From positions 1 to 64,000 of the forward strand of contig JAJOZX010000923.1 of NCBI GenBank assembly GCA_023014485.1: a DNA stretch of 64,000 nt, read 5' to 3'. The position numbers were made by a program, and so were the translations under genes. Source of the stretch: Bathynomus jamesi. Lineage: Eukaryota > Arthropoda > Malacostraca > Isopoda > Cirolanidae. Below are positions 1 to 9,459 of this stretch, piece after piece. Every line of letters starts with the position of its first letter. Position 1 is the first letter of the stretch. The notes below the pieces were generated by a model. It was not told the DNA's origin. It saw only the letters and a list, made by a program, of their open reading frames with translations, and searched no databases.

Positions 1-31
1 AGAACAATGCCTTGAGCTATATATATATATA

Positions 32-1643
32 CAGGGTGGCCCAAAAAAATGGCACCAATTTTGAGAAGTGATATCTCAATAACCATTGCAGCTACGGACT
101 TAAAAAGACAACCAAATGAAAGATAATTCTTTTCTCTTTAAATACTTATTCTATGGCTTGATGGTTATAAGCCAATATAATGCCCAAAATTGGCTTCCAA
201 AAAAAATATACAAAAAAAGTTGCGCATTTATATTTATTCATTGATCCTAATTTTAAATGAAATTTTTCTATTCCAGACCCCTCAAGATGGGATTGAGAGA
301 ATCTGATAAGAACATTATACAAGCACTACGTGAAGAAAAAGGATATTCATTAAACAGAATCCTTTACGAATTTCCAAATAGAAATTGGAAAAAAAGAACT
401 GTGGCACATTTTTTTACAAAAACTTAAAGAAACAGGCAGCAGCAGTCAACGGCGTCCGGAAAGTGGTCGACCAAAAAGTATTAGAACGCCAGAAAACATT
501 GAAAAAGTAAATGAAATGGTTTCAAGTCAAGAGGAACAACCAGGAACAAGTAAAAGTGAACGTGAAGTTGCGAAAGAAACCGGGATTTCACGTTCATCAG
601 TACAGCGAATAATTCGAAAAGATCTTGGGTTGAAAACATTTAAGAGGGTGAAGGTTACTGCTTTATCGGAGCCTGTGAAAAGAAAGACGTTTCCATCGAT
701 GTAAAAATCTATTGCGAAGATTTCGGTCAAATGAGTCTGTGAAAAAAATTTGGTTTTCTGATGAGAAACGATTTACGGTCGAAACACCACGAAATACCCA
801 AAATGATCGGGTTCGTGCAGCCAGTGGCGACAAAAACTCATGTTGACCCAAAACGACTTTTGCGTGAAAAAAAACACTTTTCAGATTCGATAATGGGCCA
901 TTGCAGCGTCATCTGAGAACAAAACATCCATCATTTTTATTCAGCGAGGCGTTAAAATTAACTCAATTTACTACTGTAATGAAATTTTGTCTCCAATATT
1001 GTCAGAGATCAAGGAGACGAGCACTGATTTTGTGTTCATGCAAGATGGAGCCCCATCTCATACAGCCAAGGAAACAATAACATTTTCAATAATAATTGTC
1101 CTGGTTTTATCGAACCAAATAAATTGGCCACCATGCAGCCACAGATCTAAACCCCATTGACTACTTTATGTGGTCTGCCTTAGAGAGAGAAGTCTACCAT
1201 GGTCAGAAAATCCGTGATGTGAACCATCTTCGTGAACGAATTCAGGCTGCATGGGAAAATCTCTACAAGTGACGATCTCAAAGGCAATTTCAAATGGAGG
1301 GCGAGATTACAGGCTCGTGGTTGACCATAATGGAGGGCAGATTTGAGCCATTTATTGAAAATTAGGTCTAACTTAAAACCACAGAACTTCGTTTAAAGAC
1401 CGTAAATTAGAAGATAATAATTAGAAAAAAATAAAAGGAATAAATATAAATGCGCAACTTTTTTTTGTATATTTTTCTTATAAGCCAATTTTTGGCATTA
1501 CATGGGTTTATAACCATCAAGCTATTGAATAAGTATTTAAAGAGAAAAGAATTATCTTTCATTTGGTTGTTTTTTAAAAACCTAACTGTAATGGTTATTG
1601 AGATATCACTTCTGAAAATTGGTGCCATTTTTTTTGGGCCACC

Positions 1644-1646
<3 letters not shown>
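32..1646 (+). mobile_element. Tc1/mariner-superfamily DNA transposon with ~200-bp terminal inverted repeats
   Basis: The ends are inverted copies (CAGGGTGGCCCAAAAAAAT on the left, its complement on the right) flanked by TA. The inverted repeats run inward about 200 bp: 32-240 and about 1440-1646 share the same AT-rich sequence in opposite orientation. A decayed transposase lies between them on the plus strand. The element sits in TA-repeat DNA, as expected for a family that duplicates TA on insertion. The left arm has more substitutions than is typical of a fresh insertion, so it is an old copy. Confidence 0.85.
287..1365 (+). pseudogene. decayed Tc1/mariner-like transposase
   Basis: The likely start is ATG at 287 (MGLRESDKNII...). 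The first part reads as helix-turn-helix sequence, with SEREVAKETGISRSSVQRII around 555-615 resembling the paired-like DNA-binding domain of Tc1 relatives. The catalytic part survives as MQDGAPSHTAKET (Asp codon at 1044), then LNPIDYFMWSALEREVY (Asp codon at 1159), and ends EPFIEN before a stop at about 1363. The two Asp codons lie 115 nt apart, about 38 residues with a frameshift between them, so this is neither classic DD34D mariner nor DD34E Tc1. Several frameshifts and stops separate these pieces. It cannot make a working enzyme. Confidence 0.8.

Positions 1647-1693
<47 letters not shown>
1647..1693. repeat. (TA)n microsatellite
   Basis: Uninterrupted TA dinucleotides directly abutting the right end of the Tc1-like element. 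Confidence 0.95.
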
Positions 1694-1696
<3 letters not shown>

Positions 1697-1699
1697 GCG

Positions 1700-2735
1700 C
1701 ATGCACAGGCTACTTCCCACACGCGACTTTTTCAGGGATGCACTGTAGGACGATCTGACGTGATGTGGTACTCGAAGTTGAGTTCGGCCTTGGGTGGGGG
1801 ACATCCGAGCGAAGTAACTACGATAATTATAATTATATAACCAAATGAATGAAGGAGGGAGATGGAAACACAAAAGTTACTTAAGGGAGTCTTCTTTCAC
1901 TCAAACTGTTTTATTGACGAAATTTTCATACATGGCAGAGATACTGTCGAGGCACAATAAATTTGGGTTAATTGTCTTGGGCCAAAATCTAAGCGTCTCT
2001 AACTCTGCTGAGGGTCAGAGTTAAGGAGGTGAAGGTTCGACCTCCTCAGTCAAGAGCTAAGGCAGGAATAATTTATTTTACAATACAAAGAGCCAAATAA
2101 GTCTAAATTTTGGGAAGTGTAGTGCGAAGGTTAAGTTCTCCCTCCTTGGAGAATCTGCAAATTATTTCATCTTAAAAATAAAAATAAAAATGAAAAATAA
2201 AATAATAATTATTTTTTTTCCGGTTGTACATCTTTGGGTGCCGATCTAATGTCGGGGTTGTACATTGTTCTGAAGCACAGTAAGTACGTACTAAGTACTG
2301 AATATAATTGTTTTTATTAAATATTTGACAGCAAGTCTCGTGTTTATATAATTTATTATAAGATTTATATAATTTATGATAGATTTGACCGAACAATTTT
2401 ATACATTAGTTAATAATGATGACTATAATTATTGTAAGACCCAATTATGTCGAATATATTTAGGAAATGACTATCTATCATAGTTTTAAAGCCAAAGTAG
2501 CCAGTGACGAGTTAAGAGGAAAAAGGATAACAATGTACTTTCCATTGAAATTACGTGGACATTTATGGTAACGTAACACGCGAGTAACAGAATTTGGGTG
2601 ATAATTAGGTAGAAATAATAAGAATAATTAATGACAACATGGAAAATTATGTGACGTCAACAGGTAACGAACCAGTAACATTGCACGATAACAGTATAAC
2701 ATAAAACAACATAATAGTGTTATGAATTTCTAGCA
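1700..2735. other. AT-rich stretch without a recognised gene
   Basis: No convincing reading frame or TIR pair was seen. The one structured piece is near 2015-2045, where GGAGGT and ACCTCC flank GAAGGTTCG, a short hairpin containing a B-box-like string. I did not find a matching A box. Confidence 0.6.
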
Positions 2736-2737
2736 GA

Positions 2738-2788
<51 letters not shown>

Positions 2789-2811
2789 GAGAGGAGAGAG
2801 AGAGAGAGAGA
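2738..2811. repeat. (GA)n microsatellite, interrupted
   Basis: About 74 bp of GA repeats with a few GGA interruptions. Confidence 0.95.
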
Positions 2812-2814
2812 GTT

Positions 2815-3450
2815 TTTAAAGACATTCCAATGAAATATGCTTAGTTGGTGATCCGACATAAGTAAAAATGGCGTTGGGCGCTCATAAAGCTGACTTCGAA
2901 AAAAATGTCGTCAACAGTAATAAGAATCATACGACAGGGCAGAGGTTAACGCCTTGTAAAGAATTAGTCAAACAATGCCGTAGTTATACATATGAACGGA
3001 ATTACATGTAAGGACAATGTACAAAGTCATGAACAGACACATGTATGCAAGCAGAAAGTACATATACGTCGCAGGGTGCGATGCATAGGTAAGCTGGATG
3101 AACACAAGTAGACATGGACTGATAGGTTGGTAGGACACAGGTAGGTAATAAGTAGATGACGGTAAAGAGAAAGCTATCAATTTTAATCAGTTGAAGAAGG
3201 AACATTAATATATGACTGAACGTGACCAAACAACATTTATACTCAATAACATTAGACAGGACACAACATATAAATAATGACTTATAAAGTACAAATACTT
3301 TATTATTATACTAAGGAATTTACTATACATTTAATACTAAATATATCAGTATGAGAATTTAGTATTCAAGGTATGAAAAGTGTGAAAGGATTTAATTTAC
3401 TTTATGACGTCATAGTCTATTAAATTATGCAATATACGTAAATTCACAAT
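2815..3450. other. AT-rich stretch without a recognised feature
   Basis: I see no gene, terminal repeat or similarity to other parts of the window here. Confidence 0.6.
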
Positions 3451-3451
3451 A

Positions 3452-4225
3452 AATATGTACGCAACGACCTAACTTGTTCTTGTATTCCCGAACTCGAATC
3501 TTCCGAATTCTGTACCCTCTGGCTACGGCTTACATGCCAATCTCAAACTAAATACATCTGCGCTGCTTATCTTTCTCCTAATTCTACCGACTATTCAAAA
3601 TTCTTTGACTACCTCACTTCCAAAGTGGAATACATTCTATCTCGCTCTCCCTTTGCTGAAATCTCCATTTTATATTTGAATGTTCACCACCACCTTTGGC
3701 TTTCCTCCCATTTCACTAACATCCCTGGTGAACTAGCTTACAACTTTTCTATCTTAAATGACCTAGAGCAGATTGTACAGCACCACCCAACTCGTATACC
3801 CGATCGCCTTGGAGATAGGCCCAACATTCTGGATTTATTTCTTACCTCTCATCCTTCGCCGCAATGTTGATTCACTTTCTCTTCACTATCGTTATTATAA
3901 CTCTGTCACTGCATTACTCCTCCTTTAAAGAGAGCACGCAGCGTCAGACTTTCAACATTTTCTCTTTCCTTTTCTGTCCAACTCTGTAACGCGAGGGTTA
4001 ATCGGTATTTTCAGTCTTTCATTTACTCAACCGGTGAACGCTGGAACAACCTTCCTCAATCCATCTTTTCCCCTGTCTATGACCTCCAGTCTTTCAAACG
4101 CAGAGTGTCTAGGCATCTCGAAAACACCTTGATTTTGACTCTCTTCTTCTTCTGTGGGAAGGGTTGGGGGGTGTGGGGAGCGCTTTTGCGGGCATTCGCC
4201 CTTGGTCCCTCCTTCCTGAATTAAA
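3452..4225 (+). mobile_element. 5'-truncated, internally deleted copy of the Jockey-type LINE
   Basis: This aligns by eye with the fuller copy at 57.3-59.6 kb. About 3452-3760 corresponds to 57,922-58,235 (endonuclease domain), and from about 3855 onward it matches from about 59,273 to the 3' end, so the whole reverse transcriptase is missing. At the join, CTTCGCCGCAATGTTG is read straight from endonuclease sequence into the C-terminal part. The endonuclease reading is interrupted: the GDFN active-site segment has become LYLNVHHH, so the Asp-Phe-Asn motif is damaged. The 3' end (GCGGGCATTCGCCCTTGGTC) matches LINE 3' ends elsewhere in the window. Confidence 0.85.
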
Positions 4226-4414
4226 AAAATAACGTGTTTAGTTCGTTAATTTGGATATATAAGTCATTATAAGGAGAAATAATGGGAAATGAGTAAGAGA
4301 GACACGGTAGTAAAGAGTTTACGGTCCCTGTACAAGAGCGAGTGAAACAGTAAATATATATATACACACACAATAGTACTTATCAAACTACAGGGTGTCC
4401 GCAATGTTTTGTCT

Positions 4415-4420
<6 letters not shown>

Positions 4421-4456
<36 letters not shown>
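4421..4456. repeat. (TA)n microsatellite
   Basis: TA repeats followed by TG/TA mixed repeats, just 5' of a tRNA-derived SINE. Confidence 0.9.
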
Positions 4457-4465
<9 letters not shown>

Positions 4466-4488
4466 ATATATACACACAAGCACACAAT

Positions 4489-4780
4489 GCACCTCGATGG
4501 TGTAGTGGTTAGCGTCGCTGACTACGAATCCATCAGCCCCGGGATCGAGACCCGGTGACGGCAGGCGGCTCGCAGCAAAACCCAGCTGTTCATCCTTCCG
4601 CACAATAAAGAAATTGGTTGCTAGATAAATGGGTACCCAGAGTAGCCTAGTGGTTAAGACGCTGGGCTGCTACTGGTGGCGCGTGGTTCGGATTCCGTGT
4701 TAAACTGTAAGTCTAAGGTGGAGTGACGAGCTTGACCTTCGTCAGAATGAATAATTCGAGCGCAAGCAAACCAAAGTATA
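4489..4780 (+). mobile_element. dimeric tRNA-derived SINE, copy 1
   Basis: The first tRNA-like unit starts GCACCTCGATGGTGTAGTGG (A box TGGTGTAGTGG) and has the B box GGGATCGAGACCC. A linker with AACCCAGCTGTTCATCCTTC and AATAAAGAAATTGG follows. A second tRNA-like unit starts at about 4631 (GGGTACCCAGAGTAGCCTAG, A box TAGCCTAGTGG) with the B box GGTTCGGATTCC. The rest is an unrelated tail. The same architecture occurs at five other sites in the window, so it is a defined family and not chance tRNA resemblance. It does not code for protein and would depend on a LINE enzyme. Confidence 0.88.
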
Positions 4781-4859
4781 GGGTGTTCTAAAAAAACAAA
4801 TACACACACACACACACACACAGTATATATACATATATACACACTGTATATAAAATTTC

Positions 4860-5285
4860 GTTACATCAGTTTGTAATGAAATTTCCAAGACTAAAAATTT
4901 CCATATATTCGTATAGAGAGATTAGTTTTCGCGTATTCATTATTCATTTTCAGTATCTTACGAACCATCATTAGTACGGAGATTGCATTATCTTATCAAG
5001 CGGAAAACAAGATAAAAAGATACGTCACACCATAATGGAAAGAAAGAGTAATAATAATAATAAAGCATCAGGAATGTAGATTATCTGTGACAGTGAATCC
5101 GTCAAGAAATATATATTAATGATAAGTAACCATTTTATTTTCAGTTAATTCTATTTTTTTGTATAGCGTCTGTTTTAATGATTTTAGTTTGGTTAACGGC
5201 AGACGATTTTATTCAGCTTTAGAGGAGACTCTTCACGTAGAAAAATGTTACGGGATTACACGAACCAATCAAATTTCGTGACATT
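4860..5285. other. AT-rich stretch without a recognised feature
   Basis: I see no gene or repeat structure apart from short AAT runs near 5050. Confidence 0.55.
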
Positions 5286-5289
5286 GGTT

Positions 5290-5630
5290 AACCTTGGTTT
5301 TGCTTCCGCCGGAATTGTTCATTCTGATGAAGGTTAAGCATGTTGCTCCACTTTGGACCTACAGTTTAACGTGGAATCCGAACCACGACCCACCACGGGT
5401 GGGTAGAAATTACAAAGTCCTCGCCCGGTCTCGATCTCACGTCCTCTCGATCAGCAGCCGAGCGTTTTAACCATAAGGACACCCAGGGTGTCCATTTATC
5501 TACCAACTTATTTTTTCTGGAAGGAAAAACAGCTGGGTAAGCTGCGCGCAGCCTGCTTTCACCGGGAATCGAACCCAGGTCAGGTGGTTTCCTAGTCAGC
5601 GATGCTAACCACTACACAACCGAAGCGCAT
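5290..5630 (-). mobile_element. dimeric tRNA-derived SINE, copy 2 (diverged)
   Basis: On the minus strand it begins GCGCTTCGGTTGTGTAGTGG and carries both tRNA-like units and the tail ending in AACCAAGGTT. It has extra bases in the linker and in the second unit relative to the other copies, so it is older or a separate subfamily. Confidence 0.85.
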
Positions 5631-5699
5631 AAAGTCGACATTCGACCATATTCAAGTCTATTTTATTCCAGTTCAGTTTTATTCAAGTATACGGGGTTC

Positions 5700-5782
5700 A
5701 GAATTTAAATAAAAGTGACTGACCTAACCTAACTTAACCAGGCATAATCTAACCTTACCATAACCTAACCTAACCCAACATG
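5700..5782. repeat. degenerate CCTAA (TTAGG) interstitial telomere-like run
   Basis: Repeated CCTAACCTAAC-type units with substitutions. TTAGG is the ancestral arthropod telomere unit; here it is internal and degenerate. Confidence 0.7.
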
Positions 5783-6132
5783 CATTAAGTGGACCGACAT
5801 ATAAGGTCGGACTTCTCGACCTTATATATGTGTTCAGAATTTTCGGTTGTCTACTTTAAGCAACGTGTCTTTACCTTTCTACCTTGCAGGTAGAGTAGGG
5901 AGGGGGAGGTGAAGTGACATCTTTTACCCTGTGTTTAAGTACTGTGTAGGAGTGCTTTCCACAGCTCAGGGGATTATCGGTATATTCAAGTATGATATTA
6001 TACATACAGTATATAAACTTGTTTTTTGGAAACGTTTAAGATAACATGGTTACATATTTCTATAAATTCACATTTCATTCAGTTCAGTTGCCTGTATAAT
6101 TTCACAGGTACAGCTTAATAGCTTACACCAAG

Positions 6133-6392
6133 TTACAGTTTGGCAAGGGCTACGTCGTAACCAATGTCGTAACACCGCTTCCCGTTGATAAGAGAAGTTA
6201 AGCGACATTAAAGTTAAGCGACATTGGGTTGGATAGTAGTTGGATAGGAGACCGTCCTCCGCATCTAGACTATGTAGTGACCCTCAGATGGCTCGGATCC
6301 CACGTAAAGCTGTAGGTCTCCTCCGTCGTATGACCTTAGATGTTGCGAAGGAGGTTAAACAACACCATCATTACATTATTACAGTTTGGCAA
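6133..6392 (+). mobile_element. 5S-rRNA-derived SINE with exact 14-bp target duplication
   Basis: The body (6147-6378) opens GGGCTACGTCGTAACC. It contains GAAGTTAAGCGACATT and AGTTGGATAGGAGACC, which correspond to the box A region and 3' domain of 5S rRNA (GAAGTTAAGCAACGT, TTGGATGGGTGACCG). A non-5S tail follows (CCCACGTAAAGCTGTAGGTC ... GCGAAGGAGGTTAAACAAC). TTACAGTTTGGCAA flanks it exactly at 6133-6146 and 6379-6392. The head has a short internal duplication (GTTAAGCGACATT twice). Five further copies exist in the window. Confidence 0.9.
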
Positions 6393-6394
6393 AA

Positions 6395-6869
6395 ATAGAT
6401 TCAGCTTTCAAAATTTTAAACAAATAGAAACTACTCATGTTTCTAGCGTAAACTTGCACATAAATCAACTAGTAAAGTTTTAACATCAAAATCAATTTTA
6501 TTGAGATAACGTTTTATACTTAAAAGTTTTGCAAGAATTTAGAATTAATAGTTGGTAGTAAGGAACCAAACGTTAGCTTATTTCCTTAATCTTATTTACC
6601 TGCATTTTGTAAGCCTTAGCTATTGATATTTACCGAAGTAGTATCGGATTTAAATTATAAAAATATTTTCCTCCTCCTGATTGGTCAACCTGTCGAATGA
6701 AATGAAATATGGTCCCTGATTGGACAGTTCATTTCCTGTCATTCAATAATTTCTAATCCAACATTTTGAATACACATTAGTGAAAGATGTACAGGCCTCT
6801 CCTTCGTAGGCGAAGACTTCTGTGAAAGTGTCAAACATTTTCACACATTATTCTGTTACTATTCTTTAA

Positions 6870-6870
<1 letters not shown>
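6395..6870. other. AT-rich stretch without a recognised feature
   Basis: No gene or repeat structure seen. Confidence 0.55.

Positions 6871-6872
<2 letters not shown>

Positions 6873-6921
<49 letters not shown>
6873..6921. repeat. (TA)n microsatellite
   Basis: About 49 bp of TA repeats bordering the unclassified repeat that follows. Confidence 0.95.
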
Positions 6922-6924
<3 letters not shown>

Positions 6925-7900
6925 AAAGTGAATAATGAATAATTCTTATATTCATTTTTGCATATAAAGTCCAAACTCGCATAACGCTAACTGTGTATAA
7001 AACGCAAGATCGGATAAATTTTTGATTTTCTTTCTATTTTATTTTTGCTGAATAATTGATGAGTTATTTCTTTTTTAAATTAATTAATCATTATTTTAGA
7101 TTTAGCTTAATAATGCAATCGTGTTAAATTCTGCAATGTTCATTTCCTTTATACATTCTCTCTTCGCTCTAAAAGATGAAGTTATGTCTTGCTTAGCACT
7201 TAATTTTAAATTTAAGCATTTAATTTTGGTTCATATGCATGTTTAATTTTAATCCATAATAAAATGTATATTTCAATTTCCATTTTTAGTTAACTCGGCA
7301 GATCATGATAACATCAGATCTGTCAATATGCGGTTTAAAATAAAAATATGGCTTTATCTTCAAATATCTTGCTTATCTGTCTAGACATTGCTACAGCTAA
7401 AATATTTACCTATCTTCATATATTTTGCAAAATAATTCAGCCTATTGAGAATAAAAAACAAAACAGGTCAACATTAAATAATAATGATGTCACCAAAATT
7501 TATGTACATAAACTTGTAGAATTTCTCCAGTGATCATTCTGATTCTGTCTGATCTGACTTAGAGGCTGAGCATTACGTGTAACATTTTAGCAGTAAACTA
7601 CAGTAAGAGAATATCTTTGTCTTCTCCTTTGAGCATTGCTTTCTTCAGAGAACTTATTCTTAAAATAGAAAAAAGTAATTTCCCGATACGCTACAAGAAA
7701 AATCGGGGAATCCTTAGAGAATTTAGTAAGTTTCACAGAATCCTCCGATCCACTACAAGAAGAAATCGGAGCGTAGTATACGAGAAACTACTGCAATTCC
7801 CTACACGGTACCAGCTACTCCAGAGTGACAAATCCGTTGCTGTCACCTAACCAGAATCCCTGTCAACCTCGAAACGCCGAAGGCCATAGACGAAGGGGTT
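6922..7900 (+). repeat. unclassified dispersed repeat R1, plus-strand copy
   Basis: This ~980-bp block recurs in reverse orientation at 47,870-48,838 and is recognisably similar along its whole length. Shared strings include GGTCAACATTAAATAATAAT, CTCCAGAGTAGCTGGTACCG (complement here) and GCATAACGCTRAC. Both copies end beside a TA microsatellite. A short frame at 7348-7533 also exists in the other copy with most residues conserved (SSNILLICLD..., IENKKQNRSTLNNNDVTK), but that can follow from DNA identity alone. I do not recognise the family. Confidence 0.75.
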
Positions 7901-7919
7901 AACATATATATATATATAT

Positions 7920-8114
7920 ATAATGAAAAAACCACGAAGGAAAGGAAACACAGAATGGTGCTCAAGCGCTTTCGTCTAATGACATCCTCAGGAACACTGG
8001 GTGTTCCTGAGGATGTCATTAGACGAAAGCGCTTGAGCACCATTCTGTTTCCTTTCCTTCGTGGTTTTTTCATCATAAATATTTTTCACGTGTTACTTTC
8101 GTGAAATAATTTTC

Positions 8115-8130
<16 letters not shown>
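7920..8130. mobile_element. near-perfect palindromic element (family alpha), copy 1
   Basis: The arm ACCACGAAGGAAAGGAAACA ... CATCCTCAGGAACACT (7926-7998) is followed at once by its reverse complement (8001-8073), giving a hairpin of about 74 bp per arm. A tail TTTTTCACGTGTTACTTTCG leads into a TA repeat. It is non-coding. Other copies lie at 10.5, 12.1 and 22.6 kb. Confidence 0.85.
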
Positions 8131-8145
<15 letters not shown>

Positions 8146-8425
8146 CACAGGGGATCTTTGTAACTAGAGATTTCACGAAATTCCTAAAAGTTCAGGGATT
8201 TCAGTAATGTTAAGTCGTAATATTTTCGTTAAATCTACGGGAAAATTATTGAATGCCCGGTTAAGTGAATGCCGGGTTAGGTCAACTGTACGCCCTTGAC
8301 GATTGATCAGGTTAAGTCGTGATATTTCTTGAATCTAACGAAAATATCACGACTTAACCTTATATGAAATCCCTGGGACTTTTTAGGAATTTCATGAAAT
8401 CCCTAGAGAAAACAAATTCCCTGTA
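8146..8425. mobile_element. MITE with inverted ends around a core palindrome
   Basis: The outer arms are CACAGGGGATCTTTG...GAGATTTCACGAAATTCCTA and, inverted, TAGGAATTTCATGAAATCCC...CCCTGTAA. Inside lies a copy of the shared core (GGTTAGGTCAACTGTACGCC, AAGTCGTGATATTTCTTG and the inverted ACGAAAATATCACGACTTAA). It is non-coding. Confidence 0.75.
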
Positions 8426-8492
8426 ACATATACATACTTAACATCCAAACCTATCTTACTATTCTTTTCTGTCATTTAAGAAAATTTTCGGC

Positions 8493-9043
8493 TAATGTAG
8501 AGAAAACCCGGGGTATCGATTTTTTAATAAGAAATTATATTTCTAGAGGCACTTTTGCTCCTGAATCCAGTGGTGATATTAATTTTTTGGGGAAATGGCT
8601 AGTTTTGAAGTTATTCAATTTTTAATTTTATATCCAATGAAAACTCTCTTACATTCTATAGCCAATCAGTGCATTTGTTTCGTGACGATTAGCAGGATGC
8701 GTATCAACTGTTGCTTGTTTGTCATGGCGTGTGACGGCTGCAATCTCTCGTTCGTTCAAGCAGTTCAGAAATTAGGTTAGGTTAGGTTAGATTAGGTTAG
8801 GTTAGGTTAGATTAGTTTTAGTGTGCGTATTACTGTTTTTTTGTGTGTTTACCCCTCAATTTCTCTCCTTCAAAGCCCTGCCCACTTTCGTGTGATCCAC
8901 ATCGTTAGGGTAGAAATGGCCTATATCTCGAAAACTAGTCATTTCCCCAAGAAGTGAATATCACCACTGGATTCAGGAGCAAAGGTACTTCTAGAAATAC
9001 ACTTCTTATTAAAAAACCGTTACCCCGGGATTTTCTCTACATT
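8493..9043. mobile_element. MITE with ~120-bp TIRs enclosing a TTAGG array
   Basis: The left arm begins AATGTAGAGAAAACCCGGGG and holds GCTCCTGAATCCAGTGGTGA. The right arm is its inverted copy and ends CCCCGGGATTTTCTCTACATT. Similarity spans about 8493-8612 and 8930-9043. The interior has no coding potential I recognise but does contain a run of the arthropod telomere unit. Confidence 0.85.
8774..8817 (+). repeat. interstitial TTAGG array
   Basis: Six to eight units of TTAGG with two TTAGA variants, inside the MITE at 8493-9043. Confidence 0.9.
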
Positions 9044-9100
9044 TACCAACTTTTCAAAGCATTTCTTCCATTGCTCCCAGCAGACATCGTCTCTGGTTAG

Positions 9101-9442
9101 TACATTTTTTTTATGCAGGAAAGAAGGGCCCGCAAAAACGCCCCTTCTATAGGAGGAGAGAGCCGAAATCAAGGTCTCCGAGGCTGAACAATGCCATTTT
9201 TTTTTAAATTTTGAAAAGAGTGTACAGTGTGTAAAATGTATGTGTAATGAGGAATAGAAGAAGTGTGTGTTTGAAAGCATGCTGAACTGCTCGCAGGATA
9301 GAAGAGACACGGAAAAAGATCAGCTAAGGCGTACAGTGACAGGAGGAAATGGGGCTTCCAGCACTCCCTGTCTCGTGCCTAACGTTCCCATCCGGAGGGT
9401 TTCCCTGGGTCGATTGGTGTCTACAGTATCCTCCTATACACC
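9101..9442 (-). mobile_element. short LINE derivative: 5' UTR joined to 3' end
   Basis: On the minus strand the first ~265 bp match the 5' leader of the Jockey LINE at 57.3 kb (GTAGACACCAATCGACC, TTAGCTGATCTTTTTC, GAGCAGTTCAGCATGC, then the A-run and ATGGCATT...AGCCTCGGAG). The sequence then jumps directly to the LINE 3' end (ACCTTGATTTCGGCTCTC ... GCGGGCCCTTCTTTCCTGCA) and an A-rich tail. Both open reading regions are missing. What remains is a compact element with LINE promoter and LINE 3' end. Confidence 0.85.
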
Positions 9443-9459
9443 CGCACTTATATGTTACT

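Noticed and set aside
1407..1873. Open frames rich in alternating Tyr-Ile across TA repeats (also near 4.4, 10.6, 11.7, 45.6, 47.8 and 61.7 kb)
   Set aside because: They are translations of (TA)n microsatellites and have no other coding evidence.
1985..2060. tRNA-derived SINE head around GAAGGTTCGACCTCC
   Set aside because: A B-box-like string is present but I could not find an A box or another copy in the window.
4489..4560. Functional tRNA gene
   Set aside because: The A and B boxes are present but the sequence continues into a second tRNA-like unit and a tail shared by five other loci, so it is a SINE.
6147..6265. Functional 5S rRNA gene
   Set aside because: Only parts of the 5S sequence are recognisable, with an internal duplication, a foreign tail and a target duplication around the whole unit.
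8774..8817. True chromosome end or telomere fusion
   Set aside because: The TTAGG run is short, degenerate and lies inside a MITE with inverted repeats on both sides.
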